Shown here in pieces: positions 23,462 through 34,557 of a stretch of DNA of 64,000 nucleotides (positions within the stretch are counted from its first letter, which is position 1; every line of letters starts with the position of its first letter). Below the pieces are notes generated by a model, which was not told the DNA's origin, ran no database searches, and worked only from the letters and a program-made list of their open reading frames with translations. A program made the translations under genes and the position numbers. Origin of the DNA: Blattamonas nauphoetae. Lineage: Eukaryota > Preaxostyla > Oxymonadida. The stretch is taken from assembly GCA_033064195.1 (NCBI GenBank), contig JARBJD010000103.1, forward strand, positions 1 through 64,000, given 5' to 3'.

Positions 23462-23633
23462 AATTAACACTTGGAGTGACTTTTTGTTGTCAACTTTTTT
23501 AACCCATTTATTCTCTCATACAAAAACATTTCATCAACATTATTAGTCTTCTGCAAGGAGATCATGCGTGATTTTTCTCCGAAACGTCTTCGTTCTCACT
23601 TTAAGACAAAGGCCCTCACTTTTTTTCTCATCC

Positions 23634-24340
23634 ATGACTCGCGATCTTTTCGTGATTGCACCCTTTGTGGGACCTCCGCAACAAGTATGTCATTCTTATT
23701 GCAGTATTATCTTGATTTCTCTGGTATTTAAACGTGATAGGCCGAATCTGTCGCAGCATTCATCAACCACTTTTCAGGAAAGGCACTGGTCTTTGATGTG
23801 TGAATTTCAGCTATTATTCGGAGTTTTTCTCTCATATACACCTGCTCATTTGTCCTTTTATCTGGTACAGTGGGATCCATGTCACGAAGTCCTCCTGGAA
23901 TTCTTCAAAAGCTCGGATGTCAATTGTGACGTTTTTTCGCCAACTACTCTCTTTGAAACGATCAGAAAAACTGAAGGCTTGAAAGATGTTATGATTTTGC
24001 TTTGTGAACAGCTTGGCAACCCAGCATTCAATTCTGCACAGATCCTAATCTTCTGTGTGAACAATCTCCCTTATTTGCCATTAATTCCAAGTCACTATAT
24101 CTTTCATCGACATTTTTCAACATTTTTCTGATTTTTGTTCTTCATGCTTAGTTCTTTTCCATCTTCGTAGCCACTTTAAAAACTCTCTTCCCGTCTGTGG
24201 TCTGCGACGTGTTGATGACTCGCCAATTAACAAATGCTCCCCTTCCACGGATTCCATCGCTTCCTCAAATACAAAGCCGTTTTCTTCCGAAGGAGAAGAG
24301 CTGTTCATTGTACGTTGATCTGGGCGATGTACCAAACAAT
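23634..24340 (+). CDS. Unrecognised small multi-exon gene
   Basis: Starts MTRDLFVIAPFVGPPQQ. A 56-bp intron (23,685-23,740, GTATGT) leads to AESVAAFINHFSGKALVFD, then a 73-bp intron (23,798-23,870) leads to WDPCHEVLLEFFKSSDVNCD...LKDVMILLCEQLGNPAFNSAQILIFF. A further intron ending at 24,151 gives a more basic and then Ser-rich tail. Each splice restores phase and removes an otherwise odd hydrophobic segment. I do not recognise the family. The 3' end is uncertain: it may stop soon after EGEELFI near 24,325, or exons may run on toward TTLL12, which follows on the same strand. Confidence 0.45.
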
Positions 24341-24514
24341 CTCTTCCGAAGCGCAGGATTCTTCGCGAGTATTAGCTCTGTCTGATGATCTTCCGAACCA
24401 TTCTTCCTCTGATTTTTCATTTAACTCGATTTATCAACCTTTTTCTCCTATCTTCACGATATATCCGTCTCTCCAATTTAGCTTAAATCTAACAACCCTT
24501 CACTTGATGTATTA

Positions 24515-27500
24515 GTGCGGTTTCCTCCCTTTCTCCATCCCGATGCCCCTCATCTTCCGTCAATTGGTGCCTCACGCCATCCTCTCCTCCCGCTCTCATC
24601 AGCACAGTTTCTCCCACCAATTGACACAGACTGTGCCCTCGGTGAGTTCTGGCTTCACAACTTTGGAGATAATCTGCTCTCTTTTGTGGAGAGTCTCCAC
24701 CCAGCTGGCTACGCTGCCCGAAGCCGAATTGCGATTGTTTCTCCAGATTCTATTCACACTACCCTCATCCATCCATCAAACACACTATTTATCTTTGAGG
24801 GAACAGAAGATAAAGATGAAATGAGGTCTTCAGAGGAGAAAGCCACACACGAACGGCTTCACTCGTATTTGAACGAAACAGCAGAGGTCAGGAAGAAATG
24901 CCGATGTTTTTCAGACATTTCCAAATTGGAAGAAGAATTACAGATGCTGATTACTTCCTTTCTTGCCGGAACAGTCCCCGCTGACGATTGGAGCGGAAGA
25001 ACAGCGATGGAGGAAGCAGTTGGCGTTAGTGGAACCGCAGCATGTGATGCCATCGCCGAAGTTCGTGGATGGATCAGTGAGGAGAAGAATTCCCGTCGCA
25101 AACATGAACAAGAAGCAGACAAAACATTGTCCGCCTTTCTCCAACTGGAATCAGCGGAACGAGGAACTCTTCTCGAAAGACGAGTCCTTCCCACTGTTTC
25201 CTCTGGTCTTGCCTTGCTCAAAAAGGAACTTGGCTTCGCTGTGAATGAAAACTCACTACCTCTCTCTTTCGACCAATCCTTCTCCATCCCATCGCGAGAG
25301 GCACTCGTCGACGCCATCCTCTCTCCGTCTCCGCCCGTCACACCCGACTCGCCTCTCCCATTCCCATTCTTCCATCTTCAAAGTCACACACACGAGGAGG
25401 ATGCAGACATTGGTTTGATCAGAAGCCAGTTGAAGGCACTCCGTGTTCCAGGGACACTGTGGATGGAAATCGCGAAGAGGTTGGGGAACGAGCTGGGGGA
25501 AGAGAAGAAATGTGGGATTGCCGAACTGGACGAGCCTTGGGAAGATGATGAGGAAGAGAACAACGACGAGGACACGGAAGAGGAAGGGCCGATCAGGATT
25601 GTTGATCCCCACCTCCGCTTCGTCCAACCATTTGCAACAGTTGCTCTTTCGTCTGATGCAGACACCAGCGATGACGGAAGGAGAGAAGCGAGCAATCGGA
25701 TGCGAATCTGGCTTCGCAAGGAGCAGGACGTGCTTCTGTTCAAACAGGTTTATTCGACGACATCTGATGCCATCTCGTCTGACTTGAAATCAGAAGAAGT
25801 GATGTCGTTTGTGGAGCGAGTCGGAGGGTTGGTGAGAGAGGAAGAGAACGAGCAAGAAGAACAGGAAGAGGAAGATGATGCGAAGGAGAACGAAGAGACA
25901 GATGAAGAGGACGAACTGCCACTTCTCTCATCCGAAGACGAGCTGAGCTCTCGTCTCGTCCCAATTCCACTTCAGAGCCGCATCGAACATCCGAAACAAC
26001 TCACACTGGACAACACGAAAATGTCGGAAGAACTGTTTTCATCTCTCTGCTCAACACCCCCCTCTTTCCTCGCGTCTGTCTGCTCCCTCTCCCTCGTCGA
26101 CTTCCGAATCTCCCATTCAGCCAATTCGTCATCGTCGCACTCCGCAATGGTTCGAGATTTCATCAAACTCTTCCCGAATCTCCAGGCGTTATGGGTTGGA
26201 GTGAGAGGAGAGGAAGCAACAGACATGCCCGCTTTGGAGGACTCGATCGAAGTGTGCCCTCATCTGGAATTGTTCAACGGACACGTTGTGAAGGCGTGTT
26301 CGTCGTGGGCGCTCCTCCATCTGGCCACGAACACTCTGCCGACGAAGGAAGACGAAGGGGGCAGCGTGAAAGTGGTGTTGAGTGAGGAGAATGATGGCGT
26401 TAGTTCAGAAATTGAAACATCTCCGTTTCAACCACGTGTTGTGTCTGAAGCTAAAGGCAAACTCCGAATCGTCCGACCACATTCTTCCTCAAACCAGACA
26501 TTCGACATCCCAGCTCCAGTCACACCTCGACACATCACCACACTCGACTTGAGTGATCGTGGGTTGGCATCCCTCTCACCCGATCTGATCGGAGAATTCG
26601 TCAGTCTGCGTCGAATTGACTTGTCGAGAAGCAAAGAACTCGCAAAAACAGTGCTGGCTGAGTGGAGGGATGGAGGAGATGAGATGACAGTGCAGACTCA
26701 TCCGACGTTGTTCTCACTGAGAGAGCTTGGTTCTACGTGTTCGCTCAGAAGGATTGATTGGACAGACTTCTTTGAGACTGTCAGAGGTGAGTTTTGCGAC
26801 ACTCTGAAAAGGAAGATCACAAGCTCCTCTCTCTTCACTCTTGTTCCCCAGCACGATCAAACAGATCTCAGCCAAGTAACCGACTCTCTCCTCTTCAGCG
26901 TCCTTGTTCCACTCATGTTCCCAGCCACCCCGCTCTTCAACGGAACCTCTCCCTTCACATTCACCATCGACCGACAGGTGATTCCTGAAAGTGGGTCGGA
27001 ATGCCCGTTTGCTGTTGATGCTCGACAGCAGAAGCGAATTGCGGATGCCCACGAAGCGTTCATGAGATTGGCCATCCCACTGCGAGTGATCGGAGGAGAC
27101 GGGAGTGGAAAAGAAGACAGCACAGAGAATGGGGAAGACGAGGACACAAAGAACGAGTGGAGGTGGACGTTGTGTGACGATCTGTTCTCTCGCATGGCTC
27201 ACTCATCGACCCCCAACATGCGAGTGAGGCAAGTGCTGAGCCAGAAGAATGGTATGGTCACTGTTGGATGGCCCATTCGAGACATCTTCGAAGGCGAAGT
27301 GCTGAGCAGGGATTACTTCGAAAGCGTTGGGAGTGCCGAGGAGAGGAGGATGTTGGAGAACCTGCTGGTTGGGGTGAATGACGAAGCCAGAAGAGAAGAA
27401 GCACGGCCTTTGGAGATTCTGAGTAAAGCCGAGCCTGTCCTTCCCTCGCCGTCATCCTTCTCCTTCCTCCCTCTCACCAAAGACGTGATCAAAGTCATGG

Positions 27501-28789
27501 CTGACTCGAAGCTTGTTGCCGACTATCTCACTCAGCCGCCATTCCGCGTCCTCGACTCAGCTGCAGATGAATCTGAGCTAGCCGAGGCTGATGTGGTGTG
27601 GGTGACAGAAGACATCCGCACCTTCCTCGCTCGTCACCCACAATTGGCAAAAGGCGTTTCCGAAGGACGGATCTTTGTGAATCAGTTCGACGGCGAGGAG
27701 TGCATGCTGCAGAAGCACTCCTTCGCAAAACTGGTTGAACTGAGCGGAACAAACCCGAGCTGGTTCAACGAGACGTTCAATGTGAGTGAGTCTGATGGGA
27801 AAAGGCGAGAGAAGGCGATGAGGGACGTGCTGTCGGCTGTGAAGGAGGGACAAAGCATTTGGATAGCCAAGCCGTGGAACGAAGCCCGCTCCAGACACAT
27901 CGTCGTCCACTCGACAGACCCCAGCTCTGGTCTGGACTGCGGGTCTCTTTCTCCGTTCCATCCTCTCCCTCCCTCATCTCTCCCACCGTCGTCCGCCCCT
28001 CTCTTCCTCCTCAGACTCCGCGCTGAGTCAACCCATCCTCGAATCGTCCAAAAATACATCGAACAGCCAGTTCTCACAAAACACCCCAATCCACCTCCCT
28101 CCTCCTCTCCGCCTCATCCCTCTTCCCAGCTCCCTCTCCCCCTTTTCAAGTTTGACCTGCGATTCGTTGTCATGCTGCATTCTGTGTCAGAGTCAGGCGA
28201 TGCCGTTCTTCTTCTCAACAAACAGTTTTGGATTCGGATGGGAAACCACGCCTTCTCCCAATCGTCTTTTGGAGATTACGAGAAGCACTTCACAGTGATG
28301 AACTACAAACAAAACGGGGAGACAAAGGTCGACTGGAAGCAGATGCATTTTGGGGAGTTTGTGGAGTTGTTCGAAGCAAACATGGTCGAGACAGCGAAAG
28401 CGCTGAATGGGCTGAGATGCGGACTGTCAAGTGAAGGAAACAAGTGGGAAGACGTAATGGGGAGGATCAAGGCGATGCTCCATTCAGCATTCAAATTGGG
28501 GGTGGGCGGGAAGGCAGTCGAGGGCCAGAATGAACAACCAACACGAATCACAGCCAGTCCGACAGCGAGGGCGCTGTACGGCGTGGATATCATGCTCTCT
28601 CGACGTGTGGACTTGAAGACTCGTCGAGTGGTTGTGGAGCCTGTGTTGGTTGAGTGCAATTTCCAACCAGATTGTCTGCGAGCATGCACACAGAGCAAGA
28701 ATAATAGTTTCTTTAACGATGTCTTCACGGCGTTGTATTGCTGGGATGGTAGGAAAGACACTCTTCCTGAATCTATTGAATTGATTTGA
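24515..28789 (+). CDS. TTLL12: Tubulin--tyrosine ligase-like protein 12 (TTLL12)
   Basis: Open for 1,424 codons, ending on TGA. TTLL12-specific blocks are in order: HPSNTLFIF near residue 85, GWPIRDIFEGEVLSRDYF near 915, VNQFDGEECM...PSWFNETF near 1,055, WIAKPWNEARSRHIV, RIVQKYIEQPVLT, FDLRFVVML, HFTVMNY, and the ligase signature VDIMLSR...PVLVECNFQPDCLRAC...FFNDVFTALY. Residues about 490-760 carry LRR-like segments (LFPNLQALWVGV, ITTLDLSDRGLASLSP, SLRRIDLSRS), as in plant-type TTLL12. The family modifies or binds tubulin and also affects histone methylation and innate signalling in animals. At 1,424 residues it is about twice human length because of acidic and Ser/Pro inserts. The frame opens at a GTG with an upstream acceptor-like TAG, so the true N-terminal exon is missing here. 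Confidence 0.88.
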   Translation: MRFPPFLHPDAPHLPSIGASRHPLLPLSSAQFLPPIDTDCALGEFWLHNFGDNLLSFVESLHPAGYAARSRIAIVSPDSIHTTLIHPSNTLFIFEGTEDKDEMRSSEEKATHERLHSYLNETAEVRKKCRCFSDISKLEEELQMLITSFLAGTVPADDWSGRTAMEEAVGVSGTAACDAIAEVRGWISEEKNSRRKHEQEADKTLSAFLQLESAERGTLLERRVLPTVSSGLALLKKELGFAVNENSLPLSFDQSFSIPSREALVDAILSPSPPVTPDSPLPFPFFHLQSHTHEEDADIGLIRSQLKALRVPGTLWMEIAKRLGNELGEEKKCGIAELDEPWEDDEEENNDEDTEEEGPIRIVDPHLRFVQPFATVALSSDADTSDDGRREASNRMRIWLRKEQDVLLFKQVYSTTSDAISSDLKSEEVMSFVERVGGLVREEENEQEEQEEEDDAKENEETDEEDELPLLSSEDELSSRLVPIPLQSRIEHPKQLTLDNTKMSEELFSSLCSTPPSFLASVCSLSLVDFRISHSANSSSSHSAMVRDFIKLFPNLQALWVGVRGEEATDMPALEDSIEVCPHLELFNGHVVKACSSWALLHLATNTLPTKEDEGGSVKVVLSEENDGVSSEIETSPFQPRVVSEAKGKLRIVRPHSSSNQTFDIPAPVTPRHITTLDLSDRGLASLSPDLIGEFVSLRRIDLSRSKELAKTVLAEWRDGGDEMTVQTHPTLFSLRELGSTCSLRRIDWTDFFETVRGEFCDTLKRKITSSSLFTLVPQHDQTDLSQVTDSLLFSVLVPLMFPATPLFNGTSPFTFTIDRQVIPESGSECPFAVDARQQKRIADAHEAFMRLAIPLRVIGGDGSGKEDSTENGEDEDTKNEWRWTLCDDLFSRMAHSSTPNMRVRQVLSQKNGMVTVGWPIRDIFEGEVLSRDYFESVGSAEERRMLENLLVGVNDEARREEARPLEILSKAEPVLPSPSSFSFLPLTKDVIKVMADSKLVADYLTQPPFRVLDSAADESELAEADVVWVTEDIRTFLARHPQLAKGVSEGRIFVNQFDGEECMLQKHSFAKLVELSGTNPSWFNETFNVSESDGKRREKAMRDVLSAVKEGQSIWIAKPWNEARSRHIVVHSTDPSSGLDCGSLSPFHPLPPSSLPPSSAPLFLLRLRAESTHPRIVQKYIEQPVLTKHPNPPPSSSPPHPSSQLPLPLFKFDLRFVVMLHSVSESGDAVLLLNKQFWIRMGNHAFSQSSFGDYEKHFTVMNYKQNGETKVDWKQMHFGEFVELFEANMVETAKALNGLRCGLSSEGNKWEDVMGRIKAMLHSAFKLGVGGKAVEGQNEQPTRITASPTARALYGVDIMLSRRVDLKTRRVVVEPVLVECNFQPDCLRACTQSKNNSFFNDVFTALYCWDGRKDTLPESIELI

Positions 28790-28881
28790 AACTCTTCTTC
28801 ATTCATTTCACTACGAATTTAAGATTTATCAAACTCGAACTGCGCACGATGTGTGAATCATGGTTTTGATCAACATCCGTA

Positions 28882-31618
28882 ATGAGTAAAGACTCATCAG
28901 TCCTGAACAACCTTTCTGATGCTCATAAAAGGCTTGCTGCTGACATCGAAAAGGATGTTCAACGATTGAACACTGGATTCTCCGTCGCTGGGCTTGATTC
29001 CGTTCGCTCTTCTCTCACTCGTTATTATCTCTTGAAAATCTCTTCTCTATATCTGCCATTTGTCTTAGGATCCGACTATTCTTTTTGGCGCCAATCCAAA
29101 TCAAGCCGATCCCTGGCTTAGTTTCAACAATTTTAATGCGCCACTCCCAACAGCTCCTGCTGCTGTTTCAGTGAAGCAAACCTCAGCTCCAAATAACAAT
29201 GGCCCCCCTCTTCAAGAGCCACCTGATCCAATAAACTCTTTTCGCACCAGTTTTAATCCTTCGTCATTTCTTCTGGAAAGAGAAGCTCAATACTGGAAAA
29301 CCCAAGAAGACGATGCCAAAAAGCTTGTTTATCAAGAGATCCAGAAAGGAAGTGCTTATGAGGAGAACTGTGTGAACCTCGTCCACAAGGTGATGACCCA
29401 AGTCCTCGAAACTCAAAAGAAAAGCGGAAGCGGTGGTGCGGGAGATGCACCGACAGCTAAAATGGACCATATCAGAAATTTGGATATTGTTGGACCAGTT
29501 CCTGCGCCATTACCCGTCGTTAGAACAGCACTTGGAACAACTGACTCTCTATCTCGAATTGGGCTCTACGCGTGGGGTTTCCCTTTTACATCATCGGCCG
29601 CTGAAGTTGACAAGATTCCAGCGGAAGAAATCTTTGTGGTTCCCAAAAAAGATGCACTCAGTCGGTCTGTTCCGGTTCAATCTGTGTTCGATGAAAATCA
29701 ATGTATCGAAAGCTATGCCCTCAATGAAGACGAGGAAAAAGATCGCACCAACGAGGATTTAGATATCGATGATATCTGGAAGACATCAACCAGTGCTCCA
29801 GGCGAACTGACACGCGCGGAGGCTGTCAAGACTTCCGGCGCGCTCCGAACTCGAGAACTGCTCTGGAACCATTATCTAAAAAAGTACGCAGTGTGTATTT
29901 TGAAGAAAACGAGTGTCGTTTTGATGAAGAAGGATTATTTGAACGCAAACCTTTCATTCAACGAAACAGGCGCCACCACTGTTATTCCAGCGCCCAAACC
30001 GACAGAATCTCAACAATATTCCACCATTTCAGCCAATTGCAATCTCCCACCGCCTCCCCTCCCTCCTCAGCCATATATTAACCATCAGATCCACATCTGG
30101 TGTCGCGCGAATGCAACACCTGCGAACAAAGCGGAGGCAAGGAAAGTGGCTGACCACGTGTGCACCTCACTTGGTCTTCCAGCAGGAGCATATCAAGAAG
30201 AGACCGAAGGCGGTGAATCTGATCTTTTCCACTCCCTCTTCTCGTACCGACCCAGCTCCCTTCCCACACCGAATGTCATCAAATCTCTTCTAGTCCCAGC
30301 TGAATCATGCCGTCGCGACTGGCTGCTCCAAAATCAAGGCTCGTCCAGCGCAGATGGCGTCACTGTTCCACCACTCCCTCCCGTCCTCTCCAACCTCCTC
30401 AATGTCCCTCATTCTCTCCCCGCACTCTTCTCAATCCGCGGAGAGAACTGCAGCGAACTGAGTCCCGAGCCAGGCAGCATGAAAATCGGAGCAAACTACA
30501 TTCTCGTCACACCACCGCCAATCCGCGTGATGGTGTGTCTGATGTGGACAGAGGCCGACGAGGTGATTGCAGCAGGCAGAGAAGACGACTTCCCCGAGCC
30601 TTCTGAGCAGCTGCCGTCGATGACTGGACTGACTTTCACGCGGACAGTGCAACTCGCAGCGTTTCTCCAATCTGAACTCAATCCTTCGCTCCTCCATCCG
30701 CCAAGCTTGATCTCGCAGACCCATCTCCTCCTTTCTCCCCTCCCTCTCCCTCCCGACAACACACACCCTGTTGTGGACAACAAGCCAATCTCCGTCATCT
30801 GCTTCCCCGACTTTGTGAACGACCCCGAAAACGCCATCTTCTGGAGTCATCTCGGAACGAAGCTGATTCCCGACGAGATTGGGTTGTGGGCAGACGACGA
30901 CGACACCGAAGGGATGTCAGAAGAGCAGATCAAGCAGCACCTGGCAGAGAAGGAGCACAGCGACGATTACCTTCACTCAGGCGACTCCCTCGCTGCAATG
31001 TCGCATGCCCCACCTCCAACCTCGTTCATCCATCGCATCGGCCCAGCCAAACCAAAGCCAGGCTCGACCACTCTCATCCCGCTCGCTCGAAGGACCTTCT
31101 TCCGAAAGGGGCAGATGCACGCGCTGAGTCGGGTGTCGCTGGGTGGATTGAAGAGCACGTCGGTTGTTGTACAGCCAGGACGCGTGTGGGTTGTGCGGAG
31201 TCGTTTCGTGTCGGGACCAGCTGCCGACGAGATTGAGCGGAAGGCCGAGCTGTATCGTTCGGGACGCTGGCTGGGCTGTGGGGAAACGACAACAGCAGCA
31301 GTGAAAGCGCGAGCAGCAACACTGGCGAATGCAGCAGGGAATGTGCGGCCGTCTGGCGAGCAGAGCTACGAGGCCCGGGCGAGAGTGGTTGCGATGCCGA
31401 CGATTGTGGATCGTGCGGAAGAGCCGATCACGCTGAAGATTCTGTTTGATCTGTGGTGGATGAGGGAGGAGGTGAACACGGATCGGAAGGTGAGTGAGGA
31501 GGAGGACAAGGAGGCTGACAAAGGACCGAAGATGCCGTCGCCAGGACAGATGATCAAGAAAATGACGATGCAGCCTGATGGAACGTATTATTATCCGCAT
31601 GCACATCACTCCTCTTGA
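28882..31618 (+). CDS. Unrecognised large protein; its 3' end is duplicated near 40 kb
   Basis: Exon 1 starts at 28,882 (MSKDSSVLNNLSDAHKRL, helical) and joins exon 2 at 29,069 (DPTILFGANPNQADPWLSF). The acceptor TTAG is clear; the donor is not (GTTCGC at 29,002 keeps phase, GTCGCT at 28,984 also does). Length is about 889 residues. Features: an amphipathic segment REAQYWKTQEDDAKKLVYQEI near 90, a proline stretch NLPPPPLPPQPY, WSHLGTKLIPDEIGLWADDDD, and an acidic/Lys C-terminus ending in PDGTYYYPHAHHSS. No family recognised. Around 29,890 the next frame also reads well (SVYFEENECRFDEEGLFER), so a further intron or a frame change there is possible. Confidence 0.55.
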
Positions 31619-31690
31619 TTCTTAGTGTTCTTGTTAATTCTTGATCCAATCATTTTTTTCTTGAATCATCGTGACTCTTAATGTGATGGA
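31471..31690 (+). repeat. 220-bp duplicated block, copy 1
   Basis: Covers the last 49 codons and stop of the gene at 28,882-31,618 plus 72 bases downstream. Matches 40,051-40,270 base for base without gaps, with eight differences (about 96% identity). Confidence 0.9.
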
Positions 31691-31818
31691 ATGGTATCCA
31701 AACAAATTTGATTTTAAAATTTCGACAAAACCATCATCAAAATCGCTTTAACGAGTCTTCGTTTAGAATGAAATGGTTTCTGACCCATAACGAGTGATTC
31801 TCATCAAAGACCGAAGCA

Positions 31819-32889
31819 ATGACTGGTTTAGACTCGAAGATTAACACCTCCACTGATTCTCCTTGCCCTCCTATCTCTTCACACTGTTTTTCAGCTTCTT
31901 TAGACTCTTCTGCTTTCCTGAATTGGAGCGATGACAGCTTTCGAACTGAACAGGAAAATTCATTTGTCTTTCAATCTCTCGTAGCGACTGTAAAGTTTCA
32001 ACCTACGCTTTCTGTCTCTCTGGAAGTGAAAGCCGTGAAATTTCTCGAGTCTGTGAATCTATATTCTCGAGAAAAAGCAGATACTTTTCTCAACAAATTT
32101 GGGCCAACCACTGATGAATCTTTGACACACTTCGTACAATCCATTGTGGTGCTCATTTCATCTGTCGATCATACAATCACCACTGCAGTAGTGAAGATAC
32201 TCGGAAATCTGATCAGGTTATGTTCAGCAAAAATCAAACTATCCCTCGTCAAAGCTGATTTGATCCCTCAACTCATCACCACTCTCAATCCACATTCTCT
32301 TTCTTTTGCCAAAGCAGTCGATATCCACGTCCATCTCCTGAACATCATCATTCATTTTCTCTGGTCCGCAACTCGGAATGGTCTCGCCTCCCTCAAAATT
32401 GAAGATCCTGATGTCCAACAAACTGTTTACGAGACGATTTTTCAGCAAGTTCTCACGCCTTCGGAACAGTACATTTCCCATTTGTGCGTGAAACGCTTTT
32501 CGATCGTCGATGGCGAGCAATCCAGATATTTCATGAGACTCCTCGCCTATCTACTCCGGATATGTCCATATCATCAACCGACAATGGAATTTGTCCTGAA
32601 TATGCCAGTCTTACTCACGATTCCAAGCTGCCTCACATTCTTCACCAATGATTACTCAATCGATTGGTTTCTGTATGACATGATGAAGACTCAGCGGGAA
32701 TGGAACAAACGAAGGGGAGACTATCGACATATGTGGAAGGCAGTCAATCGAATGTTGAGAATGGAGGGGATCGAAGATGTGTGCGAGGAAAAGCTGCAAA
32801 CCGACAAAGAAGGATTGTGGGGAAGAGCAATTGTTGACGACTTGATTGAATGGCACAAAATGCTGGGCATGAACACTCCACGGCGTTGA
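31819..32889 (+). CDS. Armadillo/HEAT-like family protein (oxymonad-type expanded family)
   Basis: 356 residues, one exon, ATG to TGA. Mostly alpha-helical repeats with family blocks FVFQSLVATVKFQP, LEVKAVKFLESV, TTDESLTHFVQSIVVLISS, LVKADLIPQLITTLNP, VDIHVHLLNIIIHFLW, ISHLCVKRFSIVDGEQS and NMPVLLTIPSCLTFF. I remember near-identical blocks from a large unnamed family in Blattamonas nauphoetae, where they are often fused to or near kinase-like and SPRY-like parts. The function is unknown; the helical repeats suggest a binding scaffold. This is the only member in the window that looks complete. Soluble, no signal peptide. Confidence 0.7.
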   Translation: MTGLDSKINTSTDSPCPPISSHCFSASLDSSAFLNWSDDSFRTEQENSFVFQSLVATVKFQPTLSVSLEVKAVKFLESVNLYSREKADTFLNKFGPTTDESLTHFVQSIVVLISSVDHTITTAVVKILGNLIRLCSAKIKLSLVKADLIPQLITTLNPHSLSFAKAVDIHVHLLNIIIHFLWSATRNGLASLKIEDPDVQQTVYETIFQQVLTPSEQYISHLCVKRFSIVDGEQSRYFMRLLAYLLRICPYHQPTMEFVLNMPVLLTIPSCLTFFTNDYSIDWFLYDMMKTQREWNKRRGDYRHMWKAVNRMLRMEGIEDVCEEKLQTDKEGLWGRAIVDDLIEWHKMLGMNTPRR

Positions 32890-33087
32890 TAGAATCAGCC
32901 ATGAACCAGCGAAGAACCATCAACCCAGAACCCTTCACTCTCCACTCTCAACAATCTCCCGCGTTTCTTCGTCATTCACACACACTTTCCACAGTCTTCT
33001 CTCACTCTGTTCAGGGACGACTTCAACAAACGTGAAAGATGAGTCACCAGACAAAACAAGAGAACAAACACTTCAAGTCGAAAAAAG

Positions 33088-33520
33088 AAAGCTCTGCCTC
33101 TCCCTCTCCACCCACTCCATCACACTCCCCTCTGCCTCTCCCTCACCACCCACATCCTCCCACTCCCCTCTGCCTCTCCCTCACCACCCACACCCTCCCA
33201 CTCTGCCTCTCCCTCACCACCCACACCCTCCCACTCCCTCTGCCTCTCCCTCACCACCCACACCCTCCACTCCCCTCTGCCTCTCCCTCACCACCCTCAC
33301 CCTCCCACTCCCCTCTGCCTCTCCCTCTCCACCCACACCCTCCCACTCCCCTCTGCCTCTCCCTCTCCACCCACACCCTCCCACTCCCCTCTGTCTCTCC
33401 CTCTCCACGCACGCCCTCCCACTCCCCTCTGCCTCTCCCTCTCCACCCACTCCCTCCCACTCCCCTCTGCCTCTCCCTCTCCACCCACCCCCTCCCACTC
33501 CCCTCTGCCTCTCCCCTCAC
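33088..33520. repeat. Minisatellite, about 38-bp unit, 11-12 copies
   Basis: Tandem array of ctctgcctctccctctccac followed by ccacaccctcccactccc, with units of mostly 38 bp and some of 36-37 bp. The first copies have caccacc where later ones have tccaccc. One strand is almost pure C/T. It stays open in several frames on both strands (Pro/Ser/Leu or Gly/Arg/Glu strings) because of its composition, not because it codes. Confidence 0.85.
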
Positions 33521-34557
33521 CACACTCGGTGTGACGCGAGCTGGAGACTGGTAGTTCGAAGTGCAAGCAATGCGAACACGACGACGTGCAGACAGACGGA
33601 CAGAACACCAGCGCAGCCGACCTCGCCGCAACTGATTGGGGAAGATTCGAACGAAACCATGCCATTCGCTCTCCACCCTCAGCCATCTCCCGCCCATCTT
33701 CCTCGTTTCTCCCGATTTCAACACCACAATCTCACTCTCTTGATTTGAAGAGTGAGTGACCGACAACGAACGATTCTCGAGCTGATGTGCGACTGACTCG
33801 AACACACTCCTCCACACTGGACACACTCACAGATATTCATTTTCATCGTTGGACGGTGGATTTTGATTTGTGTGTGGATTGTCTGTCTGGCCTTTGTGTC
33901 AAGGTAGATTTTGGTCCGATTGAACGACATCAACCGCATCGATGTCACTCCTTTCTACCCCCAATTTTCATTTCAGTGCATTCTGATCGCATCTGTCTCA
34001 TCTCTGCACATCATTCGCTGTTCCTGTCACTGTTGCTTCTGCCTCAACATCACCACACGATGAACAACTGCCCTGAACGAGATTGTGTAGGGGACACAGC
34101 CGAACACCCACTCTCCACTTTGCTTGCGTTGCCAGACATTCTCCGAATTGGTCTCACTCCTCTTCGAGATTGGTGTTGTGTCTTGCGACAGTGGACCGAA
34201 CTGTGTTGTGCTGTACTCGCTTCGATGAAAGAGATGGTTAGATCGTCACCTCTTCTCTGCAGCCTGGCATCGTGACGAAATGGGAGTTTGACAGACTTGG
34301 TGATTTGGATGACTTGAATGAGAGTGGTGGTTTGTTGATGGAAGGGATGATTGTGAAGGAAGGATGGGATATCGATGCTGAAAAGTGTGATGTGGACGAC
34401 TTCTCGGCGAATGGAGCCCTAGACCATGCCGTAATCGAATACTTTCTTCGACTGCAAGTCTCTTCCCACTGTCTCCCTCGAACGCTATTGCTCAACGAAC
34501 GATGACGATCGTGGAATGATTGAAAACGAAAGAAAAACGAAGGCAAGTGGAAATGAA
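33521..34557. other. Gene-poor stretch after the minisatellite
   Basis: Contains short open frames on the plus strand (for example 33,787-34,275 and 34,272-34,505, the latter MTKWEFDRLGDLDDLNESGG...) that I cannot match to any family and that have no clear splice or promoter context. It lies between the minisatellite and the broken SPRY-like gene and may be decayed coding sequence. Confidence 0.35.

Noticed and set aside
33032-33826. Long open frames on both strands rich in Pro/Ser/Leu or Gly/Arg/Glu
   Set aside because: They are translations of the 38-bp minisatellite, whose composition contains almost no stop codons.
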